Assembly: GCF_963583255.1 (NCBI RefSeq)
Contig: NC_084817.1
Location: forward strand, 563,001-627,000
Source: Pyrus communis
Taxonomy: Eukaryota > Streptophyta > Magnoliopsida > Rosales > Rosaceae
Reading direction: 5' to 3'
DNA: 64,000 nt
Position numbers and translations under genes: made by a program. The number at the start of each line of letters is the position of its first letter. Positions within the stretch are counted from its first letter, which is position 1. The notes under the pieces were generated by a model. It was not told the origin of the DNA. It saw only the letters and a program-made list of their open reading frames with translations, and ran no database searches. Shown one piece after another: positions 36,655 through 46,774 of this stretch.

Positions 36655-37282
36655 TGTGACATCCCACATCGCCTAGGGGAGTGAACCTTATATGTATATT
36701 CCCATCTCTACCTAGCACGAGGTCTTTTGGGAACTCACTGGCTTCGGGTTCCGTAGGAACTCCGAAGTTAAGCGAGTAGCGCGCGAGAGCAATCCCATGA
36801 TGGGTGACCCACTGGGAAGTTGCTCGTGAGTTCCCAAAAACAAAACCGTGAGGGAATGGTAAGCCCAAAACGGACAATATCATGCTACGGTGGTGGAGTG
36901 GGCCCGGGAAGTAATCCGCCCCGGGCCGGGACGTGACAATTTGGTATCAGAGCCTAACCCTGGTCGTGGTGTGCCGACGAGGACGTCGGGCCCTAAGGGG
37001 GGTGGATTGTGACATCCCACATCGCCCAAGGGAGTGATCCTTATATGTATATTCCCATCTCTACCTAGCACGAGGTCTTTTGGGAACTCACTGGCTTCGG
37101 GTTCCGTAGGAACTCCGAAGTTAAGTGAGTAGCGCGCGAGAGCAATCCCATGATGGGTGACCCATTGGGAAGTTACTCGTGAGTTCCCAAAAACAAAACC
37201 GTGAGGGCCCAAAGCGGACAATATCGTGCTACGGTGGTGGAGCGGGCCCGGGAAGTGATCCGCCTCGAGGCGGGATGTGACA
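36655..37282 (+). mobile_element. Complete Cassandra TRIM retrotransposon with 5S rRNA-like LTRs
   Basis: LTRs are at 36655-36938 (284 bp) and 37008-37282 (275 bp), both starting TGTGACATCCCACATCGCC and ending GTGACA. The primer-binding site TGGTATCAGAGCC (36942-36954) matches initiator tRNA-Met. A polypurine tract lies at 36995-37007. The target duplication is TGGCA at 36650-36654 and 37283-37287; unit 1 has a single TGGCA near 33685. Each LTR holds a 5S-rRNA-like stretch with the RNA polymerase III A box (AAGTTAAGCGAGTAGC, 36765-36780) and C box (GATGGGTGACC, 36799-36809). There is no coding capacity; Cassandra depends on other elements for its enzymes. Confidence 0.96.
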
Positions 37283-37493
37283 TGGCAAGCTTGTATCCTT
37301 TGGATTATTGGGACATGCAGATTCTCACGAAATCTTCTCTCTTATCCTTCAATTACATCTCAAAATGACTTGTAAACCTTATTATGACCGTCCCTCATTG
37401 GTTGTCCGCATATTCTATTATCAAGAAGTGTATCCACAACCTCTTGTACCAATTTCTCCTCACACATCACAATGATGATATTGATATTTTTTT

Positions 37494-37650
37494 AAGGAAA
37501 ACTAATGAAAATAACTTGAAAACTTTGAGTTTTAACGATGATGACAAAATAAAGGGTAAAGTGAATAGCACCAAGATTGACTTTTTAGTGTAAAAATATG
37601 AGTTTTCGTTAAAGTGAACAGTACTGAGAGTTTTTCGTTAAAGTTTCGTA
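37494..37650 (-). mobile_element. Dispersed MITE of about 150 bp, copy 5
   Basis: Unit 2 counterpart of the copy at 33894-34036, in the same orientation and more complete at the 'aggaaaactaatgaaaata' end. Confidence 0.65.
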
Positions 37651-37785
37651 TTTTTTATTTGATAAATTAGTTATATGATTCTGTCCTATAAATTGGAATT
37701 TTCCACAACCCATGAATCGCATGAACATTCTAAATAATTCATCAATTTTATTAGACTTGCAGGTGCTTATATAATTGGGAATTTT

Positions 37786-37936
37786 AACAAAAAGCTCATG
37801 GTACTATTCACTTTAACGAAAAACCACATTTTTACACTAAAAAGTCAAACCTAGTACTATTTACTTTACCCTTTATTTTGTCCTTATCGTTAAAATTCAA
37901 AGTTTTTAAGCCATTTTCATTCATTTTTCTTGTATA
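37786..37936 (+). mobile_element. Dispersed MITE of about 150 bp, copy 6
   Basis: Unit 2 counterpart of the copy at 34408-34556. It ends about 25 bp before the CCCACCC heptamer at the right edge of the duplication. Confidence 0.65.
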
Positions 37937-38699
37937 ATTTCGTACTTGACTCAAGTTTTCCCCACCCCCCCCCCCTCCTTCTCTCCTCCTCTTCTAACTC
38001 TCTAAAAAGATTTAAATAGTATTGTATGGTTGGTGACAACAATATCATGGTGAGGAAAACCTAACTTTTGAACGTGAATTGAGATTATTTTTCAAGATCA
38101 TGACGCGTTTTCTATGGCATTAAAGATGTTTGCATGTGTTCTATTTTTAATTTTTATCTTGTAATTATATTTAATAAGCGTGTTTTTGTGTTATTTTATG
38201 TACTATTTTATTCAAGAAAACAAAAATCTAGACGTTACCAAAACTTCATAAGGTTATTAATTGAATATTGAATAAGAACTGATAAAACTGAACACTAGGC
38301 AACCTAACTAAAATTATGAAGTAGCGGCCCGATCCATGATCATACGGTCCAGCCGTTAAATACGAGTTAGTATCGGACCAAAGTTTATTGGGCTATATTG
38401 TAAATTATACATCAAAGCCCATAACATTTAACTGGACTTCAATGTGTCAAAGCCCACATTATGAAATTGGGAAAAGTTTGATGGCAAACTAAGCCCAATA
38501 AATCCCAGATCCATATTTTTCTCGATTTCCTTTTTCTTTTATATTTTTATTTTTCTTAGGTCAATAAAATTATATATTTTTTTTCTTGGTATCTCTCTTG
38601 TTCGTGACAAGCTGGGCGGATTATATTTGAACGAGAAACCAACAATATAAATATTCACCAACATAATTTTTTTTTTTCAAAATATTAACCAACATAATT

Positions 38700-39600
38700 A
38701 GTATGTCACCAAAATAAATGGTAGTTGGCAGGATCATGTCTAAAAGTGTTACAACATTTTTCTTAATTCACGCATATAATATTTCTTAAATTAAAATTTT
38801 CAACTTATTTTTACAAATTTTTTGAATTATAATCCAGGTTTTTAAATTGATTTTGGAAAGTTTTACAAGATTCATTATAAGCAAAGCTTGAAGTTGATTC
38901 TTGTGACATCACATGTTTTTTAAAATTAATTTTAGAACATTCTGAATCGACACATGAAAATCTCTTTGGGGGGCCACTATTAGTTTATTTTATCTTCTAT
39001 TTTTTACATTTTAAAATAATAAAAAAAGTTTCGAGACCTAATAAAAGTACAATTACAACGAAATGTCTTACAACATTTCCCTTGGCTCTCATGCAAAACA
39101 TTTCCCAAAGTTAAAAAATTCAATTTTTCCTTTTTTATTTTACAAAAGTTGTGTTATAACCCACTTTTCCAAAATAATTTTTGAAAAGCAAAAAATTGAG
39201 TTATTCTCATCGCACCATATGTTTTCTAGAATTTTCAAAAGAGTTTCAACACATAAAAAGTTATTCAGGGGAATTTTTTATTTCTCAACTTTAAAAATCA
39301 ATAAAAAATATTTTCAAGACTTAATAAATGATAGAATCACATCTAAAGGTTGCAACATTTTGCTTTGCTCCCACACAAAATATTTCTTAAACAAATTGAT
39401 TTTAGAAATTTTCACAAGATACATTATTAGCCAAATTCGAGTTATTCTCATCACCACATGTTCCCTGAAATTAGTTTAGGACATTTCGAGGATTTTCAAC
39501 ACATAAAAATATATATTTTTTTTACTAAAATATAATTGAGAGATCCTCTAGTTTAAATTATTTTTCTCTCTTTCAATTTTAAAAACCAATAAAAAATAGT
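38700..39600. repeat. Degenerate tandem array with a period of about 300 bp, left part
   Basis: Recurring landmarks are 'ttacaacattt' followed by 'gctc(c)cacgcaaaatattt', then 'ttataagccaaa', 'caccacatgtttt' and 'ggacattc'. They start near 38748, 39066 and 39350. The array continues right of the gypsy element, so it was one block before that insertion. The 138-residue frame at 39063 is repeat-derived, not a gene. Confidence 0.75.
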
Positions 39601-40282
39601 TTCCTTGTGACATCCCGTCCCGGGATTATTAAACGCACGTGTGAAATTACCTTTTTGCCCTTAGGTTGTTTTGTCACGTTGTGGGTTGTTTTGTGTGGTG
39701 TGGCATGTGTTGGACCACACTCACACACACAGCCACTCTTCCCCTCCCTCTGTCTCTCTCCCCCGTGCCTCTCTCTTCCTTCCCGTTATCACCATACGTA
39801 CGGACAAACACCAAAACCACCCAAACCATCACGGATCGAGGAAACCAAGGACACCATTCAACTCGTGAGGACAAGGGGAGCACGACCATAGCATTTTCAG
39901 GTAAGAACTTCGACGTTTTCACGTCGATATCGCGAGGTCCGTTTTGAGCACTGTTCATGCAACATTAATTTACTTAGTTTTTGGACATTTGAAGCTTGTA
40001 GGTGTGTTGGTGAGGTCCTAAGGAGCGTCGGAGTAGCTCGTTGGACGAATTTGGACGTCGGGAAGGCCTAGTTCGAAGTTGGCCGGTTTTTGAGTTTTGA
40101 GACAGGTATGATCGCGTAACTTTTAGCCTTTAAAAGTGGTCCATCGTGATTCTACTAGTTTAGGGCTTTCTTTTGGTCCAAGAATCATAGAAAACGGTTG
40201 AGAAACGAAGGAGAATAGTTAGTTTAAAGTTTTTCCCAGTTTCCGGCGACCGGAGTCCGGCGAGGGTAGGCCGGAGAAGAAA

Positions 40283-40400
40283 GGGGAATATTCCGTCAAG
40301 TTTGACGGAATATTCCTAACGGCAGTGACGGTATCCGGTTAGATTTGACGGAATATTCCGTCAGTTTAACGGAATATTCCTGACGGCGTCTGTTGACACC
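40283..40400 (+). promoter_or_regulatory. Cluster of GGAATATTCC palindromes in the LTR
   Basis: Several 'TTGACGGAATATTCC' repeats with alternating spacing, each with nGAAnnTTCn form, the core of a heat-shock element. The same cluster is in the 3' LTR (about 47462-47579) and both solo LTRs. Whether heat-shock factors bind it is not shown. Confidence 0.4.
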
Positions 40401-41060
40401 GTCAGTGTGCCTGGCACGTGGCCGCGCGTGGGGGGCGCGTAGGTCCGTGCCTGTGCTGGCGCGTGGGGGCGCGTGCGGGGTCCAAAATTTTTTCTAAAAA
40501 TATGGTTGTGACCCTGAGGTTGTGTAGAGCACGTGGGTATATTCATTTGTCCATTTTGAGCAATGTATGAGAAGTTATTACGAGAAAGGGGTTATGTGCT
40601 TTAAAGTTAACGTTTTTATAGTTGTTTCGCATTTAGGTGACACGTACCCAGAGGACGAGCGTGCACACGCGAGGCAGGGGGGCTACGACCCTTCTACATA
40701 CCAGTGAGTGGGCTTTTGTTTTCCGTATATACCTATATACATTTATATTCCCAGAAATTGATTTAAAAAGGGTTATTTGCCTTATGCCATGCATATTATT
40801 ATTATCGTTTATGCATCATCACATTTATTAGTAGTGGCATGCATATACATATTTATATGTGGGTGCTGTGGAGGCATAGGTAAGTGCCAGGTAAGCGTTA
40901 ATTAACGATTGCATTAATTAGTGGTTAAAGATGCTTAGAGAGCTCATAACCTGCACCCCCGGTGTTAGTGCTCCCGCCCAGAGTAGGGCACAGTCCTTCA
41001 CGTGTTGTTCACCTCCCGCACCATACGCTCAGCTTGGATCCAAGCTAGGTGCATAGGCCT

Positions 41061-41281
41061 GTCGTACAGACCACAATAGGTGGTTCCGACTCGTAGGTGA
41101 CCCGCGAATATTCGCACAGCCTTCACGTGATCGTAGCACTAGAGCGTATATATATGTTACACCCAGGCTTGTCGTACAGACCACTTTAGGTGGTTCCGAC
41201 TCGTGGGCAGGTTTAGATATTGAGATTGAGATTTGAGCTCTAGATGCAGCCGTACAGGTCACGTTAGGTGACTCCGGCTGC
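41061..41281 (+). other. Three-hairpin module of the LTR
   Basis: Three potential hairpins of one design lie at 41061-41090, 41171-41200 and 41246-41281. Each has an outer stem, an asymmetric loop TACAG opposite TC, a 5-bp inner stem and a 5-nt loop ending TAG. In the first two the stems are GTCG/CGAC and ACCAC/GTGGT. In the third they are GCAGCCG/CGGCTGC and GTCAC/GTGAC, so pairing is kept by compensatory changes. Copies in the 3' LTR are at 48240-48269, 48350-48379 and 48425-48460. Confidence 0.7.
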
Positions 41282-41822
41282 CGGATTACATGATATTGAT
41301 ATGGTTATACCTGGGTACTTGCATATCACTTTGAGATTGTGGCATGGCATATTTTGAGCATGATTGGTATACCCTTGAGCATGTTTTGCATGTTTACACA
41401 TACGTATATATGTTTATTTTCTGGGAAGTATACAGGTTTTACGGCGAGGGGTTAGAAAGTATTTTGTAAATGGTTTTAGAAAGAATTGTTTTTGCCCACT
41501 CACGCTTTTGTTTTGCGCCCCTCCAGGTTCTAGTTGCTTAGCCGTTGCGGAGGTTTCCCTTGTGAGCTTTTCGGCGTTCTGACAGACACTCCACATCGTA
41601 GGGTCGCCTTCGGGCGTACTATTGTTGTCGTTTTATTTGGACTGCTATAGACCTGCTCTGAATTTGTACCGCACTAACTAGCACTCATTTTAGTACTTGT
41701 ATGCTAGTTTTTAACTATTCGTACTTTTATATTACTACTTACTAGCTTCCGCACGTGCACATGGCTACGTCACCTTTGTGCGACGGCCAGCACGCTCCGA
41801 TCTCGGTCGGAGTGTGTCAGTT

Positions 41823-41835
41823 TGGTATCAGAGCC
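41823..41835 (+). other. Primer-binding site, initiator tRNA-Met
   Basis: TGGTATCAGAGCC begins 4 nt after the LTR end and is complementary to the 3' end of plant initiator tRNA-Met, the usual primer of this group. Confidence 0.93.
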
Positions 41836-41898
41836 AGGTTTTGGCAGTCCTGTGTCCTTGTGAGTATTCTAATAATTTTGGTGTCTTCTGTCAGAACT

Positions 41899-44800
41899 AT
41901 GCCGCCTCGTCGGGAACCCCGTCGCTCTTCTGAGCCTATGTTCCCCGATATTACTCAGTTGGGGGAAGCTTTTGCTACAGCCCTTCAGGCAGTGATGCGC
42001 CCTCCCCAGAGGACTCCTCTGGAGACCATGTACAATCTGAAGTTGGATAAGTTTAAGGGCAGTGAGGGACCCGAGAGCGCAGAGCGCTGGCTAGAACACA
42101 TAGAGAAGACTTTCCGGGTGCTACATAATCAGGGGAACTTGCCTATGGAGAGGTGGGTCGAGACGACCGCTTGGTTTCTGGATACGGAGTCGGCAGCTTG
42201 GTGGGAGCAGGAGCTTCGTAGGTTGACTCCGGATCAGAGGATTGATTGGAACGTGTTTACGGGGTTGTTTAGGAGAAGATATGTACCCCCTGAGTACATT
42301 GACCGCAAGAAGCAGGAGTTTTCCGAACTGAAACAGCGGAAGATGTCAGCGAATGAGTACTACCGTAAGTTTACGGACTTGTCCCGTTATCACCCTGATG
42401 TCGCTGGTAATCCGGCGGAGATGCTCCGTCTTTTCCGTCTGGGCACCAGGAAGAAGTGGCGTTCTATGGCGTCTACGGTCCACAGCGAGACTTATCGGGA
42501 CTTCTATGAGATACTGTTGAGGATCGAGGATTCCGAGAATATGTCGAGCGATACTGATGAAGAGAAGGACGGCAACCAGAAGAAAGATGACAAAGGCAAA
42601 GGTCAGGCATCGCTCGGGGCCCGTCAGACTCAGAGCTTCAAGAGAGGTGGAGCTAGTTCTAGTTCTTCGAGTGGTGGCTTCAGTGCCACTGGGCAGGGTC
42701 GTGGGGGTAGATTTTCTGGTGGCGCTAGAGGCCAGAGGCAGGGCGATGGTGGGCGAGGCAGAGCCCCTATTTGCCGCAGGTGTAACAACCGACATTTCGG
42801 TGAGTGTAGACGTGGTAGCAACGGTTGTTTCACATGTGGACAGGTGGGACATAGAGCGGCAAATTGTCCCCAGGGTCAGCAGCAGCAGAAACCACAGCAG
42901 ACCTTTATGCCACCGCCTGCACCACTCCAGCAGATCCAGGGTCCTAGTAGTTACAGCCAGACGGGTCGAGGTGGTGCTTACCACTATCAGGGTGATGCTG
43001 TCCCTTATGCTCCGGGGCAGTATCAGTACCCTCAAGATCCCTATTCCCAGGGTGGCTATCCCCAGTATTCGGGCGGCTATGTGCCGTATCCTCCAGCCCC
43101 AGCGGGTGGTTCACAGTGGTATCAGGGAGGACAGTATCAGCAGGGGGAGATTGCCACTAGCAGTGCAGGATCTTCGAGACAGTCGGGCCAGCCCAGTCAG
43201 GGGCGTGATGCTCAGGGACGCGGTGTTCAGGCGAGCCGAGGCCGCGGTGGGCGTCAGCAGGGACAGGGGCGTCTTCACAATATTTCTCTGCAGGACGCTC
43301 AGAACAACCCAGACTTGATTATGGGTACGTTGAACATTCTTGGTTGTTTTGCTAGAGTCTTAATTGATTGTGGAGCAACACATTCCGTAATTTCTCATAC
43401 ATTTGCTCAAGCGACGCAACCTCGCCCCACACCCATAGGGTATGATTTAGAGTTGGTTATGCCTAGGGGAGAGAGTTGCGTTGTAGATTGTGTATACCCG
43501 GGGTGTCCAGTGATCGTAGAGGGTGTTGCTTTGTCAGCCGATCTTATCCCGTTAGATATTGTGGACTTTGATGTGATTCTGGGCACGGATTGGTTGCACT
43601 TCTATCGTGCCAACATTGACTGTTATGAAAAAGTGGTTACGTTTCACCGACCTGGACTACCTGTGGTTACCTTCGTGGGTGAGCAGAGTGGGGTGAAATA
43701 TGGCGTTATTTCGGCGCTACGAGCGAAAAAGTTGTTAACTAAGGGTTGTCAGGGGTATCTGGCTCATGTGGTGCTGGATGAGGTTGTTACTAGCAGAATA
43801 GAGGATGTGAGAGTGGTCAGACACTTCCCTGATGTATTTCCTGAGGATTTACCTGGGTTACCCCCAGATCGAGACGTAGAGTTCACCATTGAGTTGATTC
43901 CAGGTACCAATCCTATTTCTTTAACTCCTTATCGTATGGCTCCTGCGGAGTTAAGGGAATTGAAAGTTCAGCTGCAAGAGTTAGTAGATAAAGGATTTAT
44001 CCAGCCTAGTACTTCGCCTTGGGGTGCTCCAGTGTTGTTTGTGAGAAAGAAGGATGGAACTTTGAGACTGTGCATCGACTACAGGCAACTCAATCGGGTG
44101 ACGATTAAAAACCGTTATCCATTGCCTCGTATCGATGATTTGTTCGATCAGCTGAGAGGTGCTTGCGTGTTCTCTAAGATAGACTTGAGGTCTGGTTACT
44201 ATCAGCTGAAAATCAGTAGGGATGATGTCCCTAAGACGGCGTTCAGGACTCGTTACGGTCATTACGAGTTTCTGGTTATGCCATTTGGGTTGACGAATGC
44301 ACCAGCCGCCTTTATGGATTTGATGAACCGAGTATTCCAGCCTTACTTGGATAGATTTGTCATTGTCTTCATTGACGATATTCTGGTGTATTCTAAGTCA
44401 AAATCGGAGCATGTTCGACATCTTACTTTGGTGTTGAAAAGGTTGAGGGAACACCAGTTATATGCTAAGTTTAGCAAGTGCCAGTTCTGGTTAGACCAAG
44501 TTGCGTTCTTGGGGCACGTCATTTCTGCTCAGGGTATTTTGGTTGACCCTCAGAAGGTTGCAGCGGTAGAGAGTTGGGAGCAACCGAGAACCGTCACCGA
44601 GGTGAGAAGTTTCCTTGGTTTGGCAGGGTATTATCGGAGATTCGTTAAGGATTTTTCGGTGATTGCCTTACCACTGACGAGGTTAACGAGGAAGGATGTC
44701 AAATTCGAGTGGGATGATAAGTGTGAGCAGAGTTTCCAACGGTTGAAGCATTATCTCACTCATGCACCCGTTTTGGCACTCCCAGACGATAGTGGTGATT

Positions 44801-45345
44801 TCGAGGTTTACAGCGATGCTTCCTTGAATGGTTTGGGATGTGTATTGATGCAGCATGGTAGGGTGATTGCTTATGCTTCGCGGCAGTTGAAACCTCATGA
44901 GAGGAATTACCCTACACATGATTTGGAGTTGGCTGCTATCATTTTTGCGTTAAAGTTGTGGAGGCACTATCTTTACGGAGAAAAGTGCAGGATCTTTACG
45001 GATCACAAGAGTCTCCAGTATCTCTTTACTCAGAAGGAACTCAATCTTCGTCAGCGGAGGTGGTTGGAGTTGCTCAGCGATTACGATTGCACGATTGATT
45101 ATCATCCTGGTCGTGCGAACGTAGTGGCTGATGCACTTAGCAGGAAGTCACAGGGCCGTATTAATGCGTTGTACGCTAGTCGTGCTCCTCTTTTGGTGGA
45201 CTTGCGTACTACGGGGGTAAGGCTAGAAGCCGAAGATCGAGATGTGGCATTACTTGCTAATTTCCAAGTTAGGCCGATACTTGTTGATCGGGTGCTTGAA
45301 GCCCAAGTAACTGATCAGGAGACTCAAGAACTTATTCAAGCTTGA
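41899..45345 (+). CDS. Gag-protease-reverse transcriptase-RNase H part of the gypsy polyprotein
   Basis: The start is taken at the ATG at 41899 (MPPRREPRR) after the primer site; the frame is open further upstream but that lies in the LTR. The 1148 residues hold the gag domain ('[19 protein letters not shown]'), a CCHC knuckle at residues 310-323 (42826-42867) with a second Cys/His cluster just before it, an aspartic protease with D490 in 'IDCGATHS', RT with the active-site 'FIDDIL' at about 824-829, and RNase H beginning with the 'YSDAS' motif (D973). The frame ends at TGA 45343-45345. Downstream sequence stays in the same frame and continues into integrase, so the stop truncates the polyprotein. 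The Gln/Gly-rich linker between knuckle and protease is typical. Confidence 0.92.
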   Translation: MPPRREPRRSSEPMFPDITQLGEAFATALQAVMRPPQRTPLETMYNLKLDKFKGSEGPESAERWLEHIEKTFRVLHNQGNLPMERWVETTAWFLDTESAAWWEQELRRLTPDQRIDWNVFTGLFRRRYVPPEYIDRKKQEFSELKQRKMSANEYYRKFTDLSRYHPDVAGNPAEMLRLFRLGTRKKWRSMASTVHSETYRDFYEILLRIEDSENMSSDTDEEKDGNQKKDDKGKGQASLGARQTQSFKRGGASSSSSSGGFSATGQGRGGRFSGGARGQRQGDGGRGRAPICRRCNNRHFGECRRGSNGCFTCGQVGHRAANCPQGQQQQKPQQTFMPPPAPLQQIQGPSSYSQTGRGGAYHYQGDAVPYAPGQYQYPQDPYSQGGYPQYSGGYVPYPPAPAGGSQWYQGGQYQQGEIATSSAGSSRQSGQPSQGRDAQGRGVQASRGRGGRQQGQGRLHNISLQDAQNNPDLIMGTLNILGCFARVLIDCGATHSVISHTFAQATQPRPTPIGYDLELVMPRGESCVVDCVYPGCPVIVEGVALSADLIPLDIVDFDVILGTDWLHFYRANIDCYEKVVTFHRPGLPVVTFVGEQSGVKYGVISALRAKKLLTKGCQGYLAHVVLDEVVTSRIEDVRVVRHFPDVFPEDLPGLPPDRDVEFTIELIPGTNPISLTPYRMAPAELRELKVQLQELVDKGFIQPSTSPWGAPVLFVRKKDGTLRLCIDYRQLNRVTIKNRYPLPRIDDLFDQLRGACVFSKIDLRSGYYQLKISRDDVPKTAFRTRYGHYEFLVMPFGLTNAPAAFMDLMNRVFQPYLDRFVIVFIDDILVYSKSKSEHVRHLTLVLKRLREHQLYAKFSKCQFWLDQVAFLGHVISAQGILVDPQKVAAVESWEQPRTVTEVRSFLGLAGYYRRFVKDFSVIALPLTRLTRKDVKFEWDDKCEQSFQRLKHYLTHAPVLALPDDSGDFEVYSDASLNGLGCVLMQHGRVIAYASRQLKPHERNYPTHDLELAAIIFALKLWRHYLYGEKCRIFTDHKSLQYLFTQKELNLRQRRWLELLSDYDCTIDYHPGRANVVADALSRKSQGRINALYASRAPLLVDLRTTGVRLEAEDRDVALLANFQVRPILVDRVLEAQVTDQETQELIQA

Positions 45346-46716
45346 GAGCAAGGAAGGAGGCGAGACCTCAGAGTTCGGGATTCGGATGGCATGTTGATGC
45401 TAGAAGGTAGAATGTTCGTGCCTAAGAGTGTGGAGTTGAAGAAAGAAATTCTCGATGAAGCACATATCTCGGCTTATGCCATGCACCCAGGAGCTACTAA
45501 AATGTATCATACCATTCGACCGTTTTATTATTGGCCGGGTATGAAGAGGGAGATAGCCGAGTATGTGAGCAGGTGTGCTGTTTGTCAGCAAGTTAAAGCA
45601 GAAAGGAAGAAGCCGTTTGGGTTGTTGCAGCCGCTTCCCGTTCCAGAGTGGAAATGGGAAAATATCACCATGGATTTTGTGTACAAGCTCCCGCGTACAC
45701 ATAATGGCTTTGACGGCATTTGGGTGATCGTCGATCGACTCACTAAGTCGGCTCATTTTATTCCTGTGAGAGAGAAGTATTCTCTGAGCCGTTTAGCGGA
45801 GTTGTTCATTTCGAAGGTTGTAAAGTACCACGGTGTTCCAGTGAGTATTGTCTCGGATCGTGATCCACGATTCACATCGAAGTTTTGGGTAGCTTTCCAG
45901 GAAGCTTTGGGCACGAGATTACTTTATAGTACGGCATATCATCCACAGACCGACGGGCAGTCAGAGAGAACTATTCAGACCTTGGAGGATATGCTGCGAG
46001 CTTCGGTGTTGCAGTTTGGTGACGCTTGGCACCAAAGATTGGATTTGATGGAATTTGCTTACAACAACAGTTTTCATTCGAGCATTGACATGGCGCCATT
46101 TGAGGCCTTGTATGGTAGAGCTTGTCGCACACCGTTGTGTTGGTCAGAGGTTGGCGAAAGAGTTTTAGTGGGTCCAGAGATTGTCGAGGAGACTACTCAG
46201 AATGTTCAGGTGATTAAGTCTAACCTGAAAGCAGCTCAGGACAGGCAGAAGAGTCTAGCGGATCGGCGTGCTACGGACAGAACATATGAGGTCGGAGATT
46301 GGGTATTTCTAAAGCTTTCACCGTGGAGAGGTGTTGTGCGGTTCGGAAAGAAAGGGAAGTTGAGTCCCAGGTACATCGGACCATACGTGGTCACAGAACG
46401 AGTTGGCGAGGTAGCTTACAGGTTGGAGTTGCCCCCGGAGTTGGCTAGAGTGCATAATGTTTTTCACGTGTCTATGCTCCGACACTATGTTGCTGATCCA
46501 TCTCACGTGATACCTCCTCAACCGCTTGAGATTAACCCAGATTTGACGTACGATGAGGAACCGGTGACGATCATTGATTGGAAAGAGAAGGTTTTGAGGA
46601 ACAAGACAGTGAATTTGGTGAAGGTTTTGTGGAGGAACCATTCAGTCGAAGAAGCTACGTGGGAGACAGAGAATCGGATGAGGGATTTGTACCCTCGATT
46701 GTTCTTTGACTACTAG
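45346..46716 (+). pseudogene. Integrase and chromodomain-like part cut off by the in-frame stop
   Basis: This is the direct in-frame continuation after the TGA, to TAG at 46714-46716. It has the HHCC zinc motif ('CAVCQQVK'), then the DD35E core with D at 45673, D at 45856 ('SDRDPRF') and E at 45964 ('DGQSERT'), 35 residues after the second D. The C-terminus has 'KGKLSPRYIGPY', 'VHNVFHVSMLR' and a chromodomain-like 'VKVLWRNHSVEEATWE'. Apart from the stop, no other break is seen. An internal ATG exists at 45391 but would give a protein lacking its start region. Confidence 0.88.
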
Positions 46717-46761
46717 GGGGTTGCTGCGTTGTTGTTTTGAATTTCGGGACGAAATTCTATT

Positions 46762-46774
46762 AAGGTGGGAAGGT
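46762..46774 (+). other. Polypurine tract of the gypsy element
   Basis: AAGGTGGGAAGGT directly precedes the TGTGAC start of the 3' LTR, the normal place for second-strand priming. Confidence 0.85.

Larger units (their letters stand above)
34582..37960. repeat. Tandem duplication, unit 2
   Basis: This is the second copy of the block that begins in dehydrogenase exon 1. It has a truncated exon 1, the duplicated promoter (to about 35392), and the sequence that continues at 30316 in unit 1. It lacks unit 1's two solo LTRs and 223-bp MITE, and carries its own Cassandra insertion and a small extra segment near 35114-35245. Confidence 0.88.
39606..41819 (+). repeat. 5' LTR of the complete gypsy element
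   Basis: 2214 bp, TGTGACATCCC to GTGTGTCA. By eye it differs from the 3' LTR only by lacking 10 bp of a CA repeat near 39717 and by G instead of A at 41809 (A at 48988). It contains the GGAATATTCC cluster (40283-40385), a 16-bp perfect palindrome AGCTTGGATCCAAGCT (about 41031-41046) and the three hairpin modules. Confidence 0.95.

Noticed and set aside
36745..36845. A genuine 5S rRNA gene
   Set aside because: The 5S-like sequence is inside Cassandra LTRs, occurs once per LTR and is bounded by the TGTGACA ends, primer site and target duplication.
36587..37221. Two similar minus-strand frames of about 100 residues that look like a duplicated gene
   Set aside because: They are antisense readings of the two Cassandra LTRs and their 5S-like sequence.
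39063..39479. 138-residue open frame that might be a small gene
   Set aside because: It lies wholly in the tandem array with the period of about 300 bp, and its Lys/Phe-rich translation mirrors the repeat.
42346..43318. Long frames on both strands overlapping gag (229 residues on -, 253 on +)
   Set aside because: They are shadow frames of the GC-richer, repetitive gag linker; the gag-pol frame explains the DNA.
45391..46716. Integrase as a separately translated gene starting at 45391
   Set aside because: It is in the same frame as gag-pol with only one stop between; no promoter or start context is visible, so an interrupted polyprotein is simpler.
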